A model generated the notes under the pieces. That model saw nothing but the letters and a program-made list of their open reading frames with translations, did no database searches and was not told the origin of the DNA. Below, in pieces: positions 1-10,945 of a DNA stretch of 64,000 bases. The position numbers and the translations under genes are program-made. The DNA comes from Eulemur rufifrons (taxonomy: Eukaryota; Chordata; Mammalia; Primates; Lemuridae). How positions within the stretch are numbered: the first letter of the stretch is position 1; the number at the start of each line of letters is the position of its first letter. Where the stretch lies: assembly GCF_041146395.1 (NCBI RefSeq), contig NC_090999.1, positions 70,871,001-70,935,000 of the forward strand, written 5' to 3'.

Positions 1-963
1 TTCAACATCATCTTTGATTACTGTTGATAATAGTTTTCTCCTTTTGGCTTTAAACTGAGCTCCTCCACAACAGTCTCCCTTATATCTTCACCTTTATTAG
101 TAATGTAAAGAATCAACTCTCTCTCTTTCTTTCTCTCTCTTAAATTGGATTAGATTCCTCAGCTCAGCCCTAAGTGCTACTCAGCAATTCTTTTATTTAA
201 CTCTAATTGATTCCCTATTGCCTTTGCCACAGCAACTGTTTGAAAATGCATCTCAAGGCACCTAACTCACACCTGTCATACTCTCAGTAAATAACTTTGC
301 CATATACCTAAATTACAAAGAAGACCAAAGCCTATTCTGGTACCTATCCATCATTTCAAATTTTCTCAGAAATGTATTCTTTTTAATTCCCCTGTGATCT
401 TAAGGCAGGAATATCATTCTATTCCAAGACTGATTTTTCCACCACCTGGAGAGTAATACTGTTTCACCTGTAACATTTACTGTGTATGAACAACTAGATC
501 TTCCCTTTACACCCCATAGCACGCCAGAAATCAGGATGAAATATTTAAACCTGACTTTACTGAAGCCTAGGAAATAATAAAAGGGAAAAAAATTCCGAAG
601 AATCCAGTATAATTGGAGGACCTGATTTGCAATACAGCTGGCTCATCTTCAGTCAATGGCCCACTATGGGGTCTCACCGTCTTGGGTTCCCGGAATCTGT
701 ACAGAAACCAACAGCATTCAGGAGCTCACCCTAGGTATGTGCCCCCCTCAGGAATAGACCAAGGCAGTGGGATCCAGAGAGAAATGTGTCCTCTCTTGCC
801 TTCCCAGGGGCAAACTTCGGAGTGTTATTTTTTCTTCTTCTTTTTTGTTTCTTTTCAGGATTGACACTAGGAATGTCCACTCTACCATGACTATGTACTC
901 TGGCCACATGATTTTTTTTTTTTTTTTTTTTTTGCCAGTTCTGTAAATACCCTCCTTATCATG
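1..963. other. Unassigned AT-rich sequence
   Basis: I recognise no gene or repeat family here. The stretch contains a short pyrimidine tract near 117-141 and a T-run at 911-933. The segment at about 480-800 has a more even base composition and could be a diverged LTR or unique sequence. I cannot separate these from sequence alone. Confidence 0.4.
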
Positions 964-971
964 GTTTATTG

Positions 972-1183
972 CAGTGGTCCCGAACTTTTTTGGCGCCAGG
1001 AACTGGTTTTATGGAAGATAGTTTTTCCACAGACAAGGAGCATGGGGGGGTGGGGAGAAAGAGAAGGGGAGATGGCGAGCGATGGGGAGTGGCTGCTGCT
1101 CACCTCCTGCCGTGCCACCGGTTCCTAATAGGCCACAGACCAGCACCCAGTACCACAGCCCGCCAGGGTGCTGGAGACCGCAG
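972..1183 (+). mobile_element. MER1B-like hAT-Charlie element, internally deleted
   Basis: The left end begins at 'cagtggtcc' and runs through the characteristic 'ccaggaactggttttatgg' stretch. The right end contains 'ggttcctaataggccacag' and closes with 'gagaccgcag'. The middle third of the usual element is missing, so only about 210 bases remain, against more than 450 in the copy at 37033-37500. The flanks 964-971 and 1184-1191 are an imperfect 8-base target duplication (gtttattg and gtttacag). It has no coding capacity. Families of this kind were mobilised by a transposase supplied in trans. Confidence 0.8.
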
Positions 1184-1489
1184 GTTTACAGTCTTCCTTT
1201 CTTCCTGGAATATATTTCCTCTCCTGCTGCTTCTGTCAAAGACCTGCGGTTTCCATACGCACATTTCAACCTTCATTTCCTCCGCGTGACTTTCCCAGGA
1301 TCTCTCTATTCTCTAATGCACTTAGTTCTTCCTATAATGTAGAGGTCTCTTGGTTTATAAGATATTAGTTAGGTAGGTATTTGGCTGTCCCTCTCAGTAG
1401 ATGGAACTCATGGATAGTAACAACTCTCTCTGTCATAACAATATCATCAATTCTATATAACCTATCACTAAAATTTGTATTTACTGGAC

Positions 1490-1700
1490 ACTTACGTACC
1501 AGAGAATCTGATAAGCATTTTAAATGCTTTATCTCATTTACTCTTTAACACACCCATAAGAAATAAGTTCTATTATTAGCTCCATTTTACAAATGAGAAA
1601 GTAAAGGAATAAAGAGGTTCATTAACATGCACAAATTCACAAAGACAGTACGGGTGAAGCCAGGCTTTCATGTAGGTGTCTACTCCTGTGCTCTTGCTTT
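1490..1700 (-). mobile_element. MIR SINE, antisense
   Basis: The run from 'tttatctcatttactc' through 'ctccattttacaaatgag' to 'gtgaagccaggctttca' is the reverse complement of the MIR core and 3' region. It is old and strongly diverged, as expected for this pan-mammalian tRNA-derived SINE. Confidence 0.75.
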
Positions 1701-2021
1701 TATCCCCTGCATGAATCTTCACAGCAATTTGCACTCAGAAACACTCCATAAATATTGGTTGGCACTAGAATTGAAACCATCTATAGCAAGGTAGGTTTTA
1801 ATAATACTTTAAAAGAAAGAATTCGACTTTAAAAACAAACTATGTTAAAAAGCTCACTGCAAATCCAAGACCCCAACCAATGCAATTTATAGGAAAAAGC
1901 ATGGTTTTGGTTCATTTGGGACATCAGCTTAAGGGTTATTGACACTTGGTTAAAATATGTTTTGAAAAAATAATTAATGAATAACAACTTAGAGATCATG
2001 CAAGGCCACTTACATTATCAT

Positions 2022-2023
<2 letters not shown>

Positions 2024-2059
<36 letters not shown>
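2024..2059. repeat. (AC)n microsatellite
   Basis: An uninterrupted AC dinucleotide array of about 36 bases. Pure arrays of this length are usually length-polymorphic. Confidence 0.97.
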
Positions 2060-2062
<3 letters not shown>

Positions 2063-3480
2063 ATGTTGTCTCTAATTGAGCAGAGAATGTTACCATAACA
2101 TGTTGTTATGTTATTTAGCCTTATCAGTAGACAGAGGTTGTTCTCCATAGTCTCCATACTCTTCAATCTCTTAGGTTAATTAAGAGCTACATCTTTGAAA
2201 TGCATCTTCTCTTATGTGATATTCTTGATGAATGCTATACCATGTTGACCAATACAATGTAAACGTGAATTTTCCTGATATGAATAAAACATGATCCATA
2301 TTGTTGATGAATATGTAAAAAAAATGGACCCAAGCAGGGACAAGTTCCTGATAAAGTTCTAAACAATCTTTGAACATAAAGACCTTAGGACCAATTGAAC
2401 TTTTTGTCTAACTGAAAGCATTTCTCTCTTCTCAAATAATTGGAGTATAATATCAAGACAATCGCTATCAAGTCCATCTATTTAAATTGAGTTTGAGACT
2501 AAAATATAAAAACATATATTAACAAGAGGGAGAAAGAAAAGCATTTTATGGATGGAAATTATAATTCAATATCAAATATTTTTTTTGAAATATCTCGTTT
2601 CTTAAATTGTTTCCATATAATTGTTTTAGTTTTCCTTTGAGTGCATTTTAAAGCAAAACTAGAATTGTGAAAACTATATTAGCTGCTGCACAGGAAAAAA
2701 AACATTTTGTTCCAGTGGATTATGGTGGATATAGATGAGAAGCATTGCAAACTCTTCCACTCAACTTTTTCTGCAGTGCCTTGTTTATGCAGACACAAAA
2801 ATGTCATAGAACATAGAAATCCTAAACTCAGCTTTAGAATTCATATAGTTTGTATTTTATTGACTTATAAAAATCAATTTGTTCCTCTCTTTAATATTAG
2901 AAGCTCAGCACATCAGTTTAAAAGAACTGTGCCCTGATGGATGGAGAGTTTGAATCTCAGCAGGATTCTCCTTCCAGGAGAAGCAATAAAATTGAGGATG
3001 AGCTATTAGGATCGTGGGGGTGGGGTGGGGGAAGGATGGGAAGCAAGTGTGAGGGATTGACAGAGAAAATATCATAAAGGCTTCTTAAGCCTGCAGGAAT
3101 TTATGGGATAATTTCCATCCTTAAACAAGATCTTTAAAGATTTTCATGCTTTTTTTGTTGCCAGCAGGGTCTTCTGTTGAAATAAGATAATTTGTGTGTA
3201 TGTACCTCAGAAGAGCAAGAGAAAAAAAGTCACATGGACACATTCCTCCTAAGATACCAAACTAAACAGAATGACAACCTGAGTTAAGGACAGAGGAGAG
3301 TGTCAAACTTTGCACATGCTGTGGACGCAAATATCCTATCATATATTCAGTTATGTGGATGGTATTTATATACATAAAACAAATATCTGTGTAAGATATT
3401 TACATAAAATATGATAAAAGTGACGAAAATTTACTGGCGAAATACATAAGGGAATAGAATGTCTTTTAAAAATTTCTGAG
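2060..3480. other. Unassigned AT-rich sequence
   Basis: No gene, structured RNA or repeat family is recognisable in this 1.4 kb. A G-rich patch lies at about 3014-3045. Open frames are short and show no domain. Confidence 0.4.
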
Positions 3481-3484
3481 TCAA

Positions 3485-3821
3485 GGCCGGGCGTGGGGGC
3501 TTATGCCTGTAATCCTAGCACTCTGGGAGGCCGAGGCGGGCGGATCGTTTGAGCTCAGGAGTTCGAGACCAGCCTGAGCAAGAGCAAGACCCCGTCTATA
3601 CTAAAAAAATAGGAAGAAATTATCTGGACAACTAAAAATATATAGGAAAAATGAGCTGAGCATGGTGGGGGCGTGCCTGTAGTCCCAGCTAGTTGGGAGG
3701 CTGAGGCAGTAGGATCGCTTGAGCCCAGGAGTTTGAGGTTGCTGTGAGCTAGGCTGACGCCACAGCACTCTAGCCCAGGCTACAGGGTGAAACTCTGTCT
3801 CAAAAAAAAAAAAAAAAAAAA
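3485..3821 (+). mobile_element. Alu SINE, strepsirrhine type
   Basis: A dimeric Alu starting 'ggccgggcg' and ending in a pure A-tail at about 3802-3821. The left arm has 'gagcaagagcaagacc', and the linker has 'aactaaaaatatatagg'. Together these mark strepsirrhine Alu subfamilies rather than human ones. The flanks carry an imperfect target duplication (…tttctgagtca before 3484 and …ttatgagtca at about 3822-3832). Low divergence and an intact A-tail suggest a fairly recent insertion in this lineage. Confidence 0.93.
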
Positions 3822-4344
3822 TTATGAGTCAGAAGTAGTTTGTCAGTTACATGAAGAATTGGGTACATGGGTCTAAAAGCATTCCAAATTTTCATAAAAT
3901 AAACACTGTCTATTTTTTTCTGAGGAAACAACAAAGTTGAGGAACCAAAAGCAGGGCATGGAACAACGATGCTGCTAACTCTCTTCATGAAATAAAAAGC
4001 TTTATGCTAAAATTAGATATTAAAATGTATATTTCACAGGTTTCATTATCCAACCTTTGCACAAGATACAATTTCCTTTAAAATGCATTTCTTGTTGAGT
4101 TTATTATCCAGATTTATATCCCCATGGGGTTTAAGCAAAGGCCTAGAAAGTTTTATAAATGCTTAAAATATGGCTCATCTCACCGCAGTGACACGAATGC
4201 CAAAAGAAAAAAGAAAAAAGAACCAGGCATTGCATTTTTCATCAAATATTGAAATAGAGATTATCTAGTAAATGCAGTTTTTTTCCCCAGGAGCGTATAG
4301 GAAGTGATTTGTATGTATCTGATAGAAATCTGAACATTCTTCAT

Positions 4345-4375
4345 TGTGTGTGTGTGTGTGTGTGTGAGTGTGTGT
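4345..4375. repeat. (TG)n microsatellite
   Basis: A TG array of about 31 bases with a single 'ag' interruption near 4366. Confidence 0.95.
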
Positions 4376-4563
4376 ATACTCGCACATATTTTAGACAAAA
4401 ATCTCATCCTGCTGCCAATGTTCTGAACCTTCTGGCAAACTGACCACAGTTCTCCACCAGACAGCACTCAGCAGGCCGTGTAAAGCGTGGTGACTTTCCA
4501 TACGAAGGGCAGACATCCGTGACCGCAGCCTCCTGTAATGCTCCTCCCCTGCTGTCTTTGGTA

Positions 4564-4581
4564 CTTTTTTTTTTTTTTTTT
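4564..4581. repeat. Poly(T) tract
   Basis: A homopolymer run of about 18 T. No retrotransposon body is recognisable next to it. Confidence 0.85.
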
Positions 4582-4884
4582 AATGCCATTCATGTGAAAA
4601 TTCTGAGTTTATTCTTTTAGAAATTCCACAGGTTTTAACCATCTACCTACCCAATGGCGAACACCTGCTCACCTACTTTCTCTTCACCAAGAGTCTGCCT
4701 CCCAGTTGTCTCAGGAGCCTGTCACCTTGACAACCTTCTGTGCTTCCCCCGCTTCCCCTCAGTTATGTCGAAATTCCCAGCTGCTGGATATCGTGTGAGA
4801 CATAACAGTGTTTCGTGTCTTGTGACGTTCAGTGTAGGTCTAGTTGAACATAAAAATTAGAGGAGATAAAGTGCAGTTCTCAAA

Positions 4885-5175
4885 ATGTTTGGTCTGTGAA
4901 TTCCTGCATGCGCTTAAAAATTATTGAAGACCCAACACATCTTTTATGTGAATATTATCTATGGATATTTATTGTATTTGAAACTGATAAATGTTCTTAA
5001 ATATTTATTTGTTAATTCATTTAAAAAATCAGTCATAAGCCCACTACATGGTCACACTACTAACATACTCATGGGAAAGCCCTGTATTTTCCACAATGAA
5101 AGAAATATAATGAGAAGAGTGTCATTATTTTACATTTTGGCAAATCTTTTTGAAGCCTGACTTAATAGGCAGAAT
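4885..5175 (+). mobile_element. MER33-like hAT-Charlie element, truncated
   Basis: It starts with a terminal-repeat-like 'gcagttctcaaaatgtttgg' and continues with 'cttaaaaattattga'. Internal segments such as 'agaagagtgtcatt' followed by 'ttttggcaaatct' recur in the longer element at 8985-10342 ('agaagagtgacatt', 'tttgccaatct'). The two are therefore members of one family. The right end is lost. Confidence 0.6.
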
Positions 5176-5499
5176 TAAACTTAAATAAGTAAATATAAAA
5201 AAAATTTAAAAGCTGATATGATTCTGATTCTTAACATTAACTTAATGCAACAAATGATGTTTTGCTGAAACAAAATTGCCCTTTCTAACGTGAATATAGT
5301 ACTTACTATTCTATTAGCAAGGTTCATCAGCATTTAGGTGCTAACAAGTGCCACGTGTAACACATCTTCTCTTTCTCTGGTGCTCTCTGGAACTCAGGTG
5401 TGCCAAATTGGATACAATCCTTACATCAGGACACAGTCTCATCGTGGATCCACTCATGGTCCTCTTTTATTTAGTTAGTATTTACTTAGTTAGGTTTTG

Positions 5500-6030
5500 T
5501 AATATTTATAATGTTATAAACAACGATAAACCCACCACTCAAAATGAAACTGAGGACCCTGACAATAATTTACATCTAATGATCTGGCCCTCCCATTCTG
5601 CTCCCTAGGCTCTTCCCTCACTCCCCCACCATGGAAACCATCATGATAAATTCAGTGTTTATCATCCTTTTTGTTTTTTAAAATGCAGTTTTATTTCATA
5701 TACATAATTTTATATATTCCTAAAAGGTTTACATATTCCTAAAAAGTACATGTTTTTATTTTGTTATCTGCATAGAAGGAAGAAATATTATATAATCTTT
5801 GGAGATTTATTTTTCCAATTAGTATTATATCACTATGATCTATCCATATCATATAGTGCATAGTGTTGCACTTCATCCATTGTGACTACTGTATAATATT
5901 CCATTGTGTTCATATGCAGCAGTTTATTCATCTGTGTTCATATGGATGGACACTGGGTTGTGTCCATTGTTACTGCTATTTTAAATAGTGCTGCTTTGAC
6001 CATTATTATTTCTATTTCTTATTGTACATG
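5500..6030 (-). mobile_element. Old L1 (L1ME/HAL1-like) 3' region, antisense
   Basis: The segment reads as the reverse complement of an old L1 3' region. It includes 'tataatattccattgtg', 'cagtttattcatctgtg' and 'gggttgtgtccattgttac', the usual string near the end of L1 ORF2 and the start of the 3' UTR. It is strongly diverged and non-coding. Confidence 0.65.
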
Positions 6031-6159
6031 TGTAAAATAAGTCATTGCTTCTACCATTTTTCTCTATTCAAACTACAGGAAAACCTATAGCATACCTGAT
6101 GTTGCATGCCCTTCACTTGGCTCAAACACATTATTTATGTATTAAAAAGATAAAACAAT

Positions 6160-6370
6160 CATTATTGAGTATTTACTACTATGGAAGACAATGGTCTAAG
6201 AGCTCAACACATATTAACTCCTTCAATATTCACACCAACCCTATGAGACAGGTACTATCATTTTCTCTGTTTTACAAAGACACTGGTAATCAAAGGGTAG
6301 AATCAGTTATAAGAGCTATTGCCAGGATCCAAACCCAGACAGTTAGGTTCCAGAGCTTACACTCTAATTA
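6160..6370 (-). mobile_element. MIR SINE, antisense
   Basis: The reverse complement of MIR is visible from 'gagtatttactac' through 'ccaaccctatgagacag' and 'tgttttacaaagac' to 'ccaaacccagac'. Part of this copy (6189-6283) was reused as an inverted patch at 7133-7213. Confidence 0.75.
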
Positions 6371-7022
6371 TAACCATCATTATTTCTTTCTCTTTAGCTC
6401 ACGAAAATGACTTGTGGCAAATACAAGCAATGAAATCACATGGCAGTTTGTTCTCAATTAATAAGGGAGTCATCCAGATAAATCATACTATTTTTACATT
6501 AATTATTTTAAGTTAGAATAAAAAGGAAAACAAACATTTAAATTTATACATAGTTTTCTGGACACCTTAAAAACCCATCTGTAGATCTTAGTTTGAGAAA
6601 CAAAATTATCATGGAATGACTGGTTGGAGTGTCTCTGTAGTCCAGGGCTTAAATCAAATTTCAGGTACAGAATTAGCCAAGACTCTTCATATTGTAAGTG
6701 GCAGAAATCCAGTTGAAACTGTCATAATAATAAGATAGTTTATTGGCTCAAAGATTTGGGAAGGATATTGAGTAGTGTAGAAAGAATTAAAAAAAGAAAA
6801 AAGAAATATTGTGGGAAAATAGACAAATCCACAAAATGACAGTTGGAGACTTCAACACCTGTCTCTCAACAATGGAACAACTAGACAAAAAATATCAGAA
6901 AAATATAGAAGAATTCAATAGCACAATCCACCAACAGGATCTAATAAACATTTATAACACACTCTAGGCAACAACAGCAGAATAAACGTTCCTTTCAAGT
7001 ACCCGTGGAACATATGCCAAAA

Positions 7023-7132
7023 TAGTCTTTGTCTACTAGACTATTACACTATTTTGGCTATTAGTCTATTAGACTATATGTCTAATAGTCTTTGTCTACT
7101 TTGTCTATAACATATGCCAAAAAAAAAAAAAA
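7023..7132. repeat. Patch of short direct and inverted repeats inside L1
   Basis: The 14-base string aacatatgccaaaa occurs at 7009-7022 and again at 7109-7122. The 17-base string aatagtctttgtctact occurs at 7021-7037 and 7084-7100. The inverted pair gccaaaatag (7016-7025) and ctattttggc (7049-7058) lies between them. A run of 14 A bridges into the inverted MIR copy. The patch looks like locally copied sequence, not a transposon. Confidence 0.8.
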
Positions 7133-7213
7133 GTGTCTTTGTAAAACAGAGAAAATGATAGTGTTGGTGTGAATATTGAAGGAGTTAATATGTATTGAGC
7201 TCTTAGACTATTG
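7133..7213 (+). repeat. Inverted duplicate of a MIR segment
   Basis: These 81 bases are the reverse complement of 6189-6283, with 2 substitutions and one 14-base deletion (the partner keeps cctatgagacaggt). The donor copy lies in its natural MIR context. This copy has L1 ORF2 on the right and the repeat patch on the left, so it is the derived one. Confidence 0.88.
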
Positions 7214-8984
7214 GCAAAATTTATCCTGGGCATAAAACAAACTTCAACAAATTTAAAAGAATTGAAATCATACAGGATGTGTTCTCTGATCATGTTTGTG
7301 GATTGGAAGACTCAACATAGTAAAGAAGTCAGTTATCCCCAAATTGATATATATACAGGCTTAACATAATCCCTGTCAAAATCCAAGCAAGATTTTTAGT
7401 AATCACAATTACTAATACATAAATACACAAATAACGGTCATGATTTTTCCAAAATGTGTATGGAAAGGCAAAAGAAATAGAATGTTGAACCAAATTTGGA
7501 AAGGAAATAGGATGAATCAGTCTACCCAATATGAGACTTATATATCGCTACAGTAATCAGGACTGAGTAGTAATGGCAAAGTGATAGATACACAGATCAA
7601 TAGAACAGAATAGAGAATCCATAAGTAAACTCACATTAATATGTCCAACTTATTTTTTACAAAGGTGCAAAGATAGCCTTTTCAACAAATGGTAATGAAG
7701 AAATTGGACCTCTATAGGCAAACATAAAAATTAAAAACTTTGATCTAAGTCTCTCACCTTATACAAAAATTAACTCAAAATGGATAATGGAAATAAATGT
7801 AAGACATAACATTTTTAGAAAAAAAAATCTTCGGGATACAGGACAAAGAGTTATTAGACTCAACACTAAAAATCATAATTCATAAAAGGAAAATTTGATG
7901 AATTGGACATCAAAATTAAAACTGTTTGCTCTGAGAAATACTGTTAAGAGGATAAAAAGAATAGCTACAGAGTGGGAGAAAAACATATGAAAACCTATTG
8001 GCAAAGGAATACTATCCAGAATATAGAAAGAACTCTTAAATTCAATAGTAAAAAAGCAAACAATCCAGTTATAAAGTGGGCAAAAGAAATGAAGAGACAT
8101 TTCACTGAAAACAATACACAGAAGAAAAATAAGCACATGAAAAGGTGTTCAACATCATTAGCCATTAGGAAAATGCAAATTAAAACCACAATGAGATATT
8201 GTTACACACTTATCAAAATGTCTACAACAAAACATAGTGACAACACCAAATGCTAGCAAAAATGCAGAGAAACTAGATTGCACATGCATGCTAGGTGGAA
8301 TGTAATCGAAAACAGTTTGTCAGTTTCTTTTAAAAACTAAACATGAAATATCGTACAACTCAGTAATTGTGCTCTTTGGCATCTATCCCAGAGAAATAAA
8401 GACATATGCTCACACAAATTCCTGTCCATGAATGTTTATAGCAGCTTTATTCATAACAGTCAAATCCTGGAAGCAACCCAGATGTCTTTCAATGAGTGAA
8501 TGGTTAAACAAACTGTGGTACATCCATACCGTGGAATACTCAGCAGTAAAAAGACATAAACTACTGATACATCCAGCAGCTTGAATGACTCTCCAGACTA
8601 TTACACTGAGTGAAGAAAGCCAGTCCCCAAAGCTTACATACTGTATGATTCCACTTACATAACCTTCCTGAAATGATAAAATTATAGAAATGGAGAACAG
8701 ATTAGTTGCTGCCTAGGATTAAGGAGAGGGTGGGGTGGGAAGAAAGTGGGAGTGGCTATAAACCAGCACATGCAGAATCTCTGCAGTGATGAAAATATTC
8801 TGTATTTTGACTGTATCAAAATCAATGTCCTGGTTTTGACAGTGTACTGTAGTTTTCCAACATGTTACCAACAGGGAAAATGAGTAAAAGGTACACTGGT
8901 ACTCTGTACCATTTCTTACAACTGCTTGTGAACTTATGATTAATTATCTCAAAATAAAAAGTTTAATTTCAAAAATTTTTTAAA

Positions 8985-10342
8985 ATTGATTTCACCAAGA
9001 GATTTTATGTACATTACATCTACTTAAATTTACTATATTAGAAATTATAATAGAAAATTTTAAAATATTTGTTACAATTACATCTTTAAAAGTAGCAATA
9101 ATAAGCCCATTACAAGTTAACATAAATTCCATGTTTTATGAAAAATATTTTCTAGAACAAAAAATATAGTGAGAAGAGTGACATTGTTTTATGTATTTGC
9201 CAATCTCTTTGATGAGGGCTTAATAGAGAAAGATAGATTCCCCCATCTGCTTCTGCACTCAATCTCTCAAGCTATGTTGTTTTGGTAGAAAAATATAAAG
9301 AAAATGTGGCCTTACACAGATACGTAGTTAGGAAATGGTTGGATATTTTAATTGTCTTTTCAGTTAATTGTCGATGTTCTTTCTTGATCCTATACCAAAA
9401 CTTAACAAGTGGTAGCTTCTTAAGGTTGATGGCATTGTGAGATCAGAAATAATATCGATGAACATTTTGTACTCTTTAATTAGAATCAGTAGGTCCATTT
9501 TGTATTTTAACTGGATCTTTCACCCAAGAATAACTTTGTAATATGAGTGGTCATTTGAAAAATATCTGTTCATATCTTCCAATGTTTACACATTTCATTA
9601 TAGAATATCAAAAAAATTCTATTTATTAATATCATCACTATCTTTAAAAAAGTCTTTAAGCATTGGCAAATACATGTTTTCCCAAATTCTAATTTTTGTT
9701 TCAAATTTTGGTATTTATTTATCATTGGCAACAAATATTATACTTTTATTTTCCTTGAAATCGCAGGTCCATTTTTGCTAGAAAGTATCTGCCAAACACC
9801 TAAGTCTAAATAACTGGTTTTTTCTCTGCCAGTCATTTTTTTCAAGGAAAAAATAGCCAATTTTTTCACAGAGAAAGTAGCTATTTCAGCTCACAACTCA
9901 GTCACACAAGTGCTTTTTCCTCAAAACAATAATTACTTCTACCTCAGTGTGCAGAAGAAGCGCTTAATGGGTACTTTGCATTTTGTCACACAGAACATGA
10001 AAAAATGGACATTCAAGTGTCAAAAGTAATAAAGTTAGTTTTACTGCTACATCTATGACATTCTTTAGTGAAAATGACATCAATTTTTTTAATGTGAGTA
10101 TATGGCTAACAAAAAAGATGATAAATATTAATATAGTTTGGTGCTATGGACTGGATTCATGGTAAGGCACCAGCAGTTTTACCCATCATTGCTCTTGCAT
10201 CATCATTGAAATGGCAACACATCAAAAAGAGCCAGTAATGTCTTATTAATAATATTATTAAAGTTGTTTTGACTTCATGGACCCACTGAAAGTGTATGAG
10301 ACTTCTAGGGTCCAAGGGACCACATTTTCACAGACCACCACT
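8985..10342. mobile_element. Longer hAT-Charlie-type element, related to 4885-5175
   Basis: It begins just past the L1 3' end with 'aaaattgatttcaccaagag', corresponding to the 'cttaaaaattattgagg' zone of the family. It continues with 'agtgagaagagtgacatt' and 'tttgccaatctctttga', shared with 4885-5175, and then about 1 kb of internal sequence. It ends in a degraded right terminus near 'gggaccacattttcacagacc'. The left terminus is absent, so the L1 may have landed in or beside it. No intact transposase frame survives on either strand. Confidence 0.6.
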
Positions 10343-10661
10343 TTGTTAGAACAAATCTTTTTCTTTGTATTCCTTTGGCATTCTTACCCAAACATCTAAT
10401 ATAGTTAGTTATTATGATTATCTTTATTTTTGTCATAGATTTAATACCAGGAGACAATACTGTGCATAAGATTTTATTCTTTAATAAACTGTATATATAT
10501 TTTTATTATAAAACATGCCACCTCTTCACCCAAAACATAGAGAAAGAGATTCAGTTATAAAATGCAGCTATTAGGCTAAAAAGCAAAATTCAAAACCTTC
10601 TCCTTTGAATAACATACATACCATTCACAGGCAGCAATAAATAGTTAAAAGAGTTTAGGGT

Positions 10662-10724
10662 CAATCAAAGGTCAGTAGTACTAAACAAAGACAATGAATA
10701 AATATTTGTTCTTTTTTTTTTAAA
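10662..10724. mobile_element. 63-base insert flanked by a perfect 15-base duplication
   Basis: The string aaaagagtttagggt is present at 10647-10661 and at 10725-10739. The sequence between ends in a T-run followed by A. The 15-base length and A-rich start of the duplication are typical of L1-machinery insertions. The inserted sequence contains 'aataaatatttgttc', like a LINE or SINE 3' end, but its source is not identifiable. Confidence 0.55.
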
Positions 10725-10739
10725 AAAAGAGTTTAGGGT

Positions 10740-10945
10740 GAAAAAGAACAAAATCAGGGTTGGAATTCTGGCTCTCCTTCTTTCCAGCTCTATAAATCCC
10801 CTGGGTAAATTTTTGCTTTATCTAACCCTGAGTTCTCTCATGTCTAAATAGGAGAGAATAAAAATTAAATTCATTTCATACAATTTTTGTGAGTTCGCAA
10901 TGAAGTAATTAATATATGTAAAAGTAGTTTACAAATTATAAGGAA
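10740..10945 (+). mobile_element. MIR SINE
   Basis: The order 'ggaattctggctct', 'taaatcccctgggtaa', 'gagttctctcatgtctaaa' and 'gtgagttcgcaatgaagtaa' follows the MIR consensus in forward orientation. It is strongly diverged. Confidence 0.6.

Larger units (their letters stand above)
6815..8968 (+). mobile_element. L1M-type LINE, ORF2 to 3' end, internally deleted
   Basis: The left part (about 6815-7010) matches ORF2 around the end of the endonuclease domain (for example 'gttggagacttcaacacc'). After a foreign insertion at about 7023-7213 the ORF2 sequence resumes ('gcataaaacaaacttcaac'). At about 7293 it jumps to a much later part of ORF2 ('tgtggattggaagactcaa'), so roughly 2 kb covering the reverse transcriptase domain is missing. 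The rest runs through the C-terminal ORF2 region and an L1M-type 3' UTR to 'ctcaaaataaaaagttt'. Many stops and frameshifts make it a dead copy. Confidence 0.85.
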
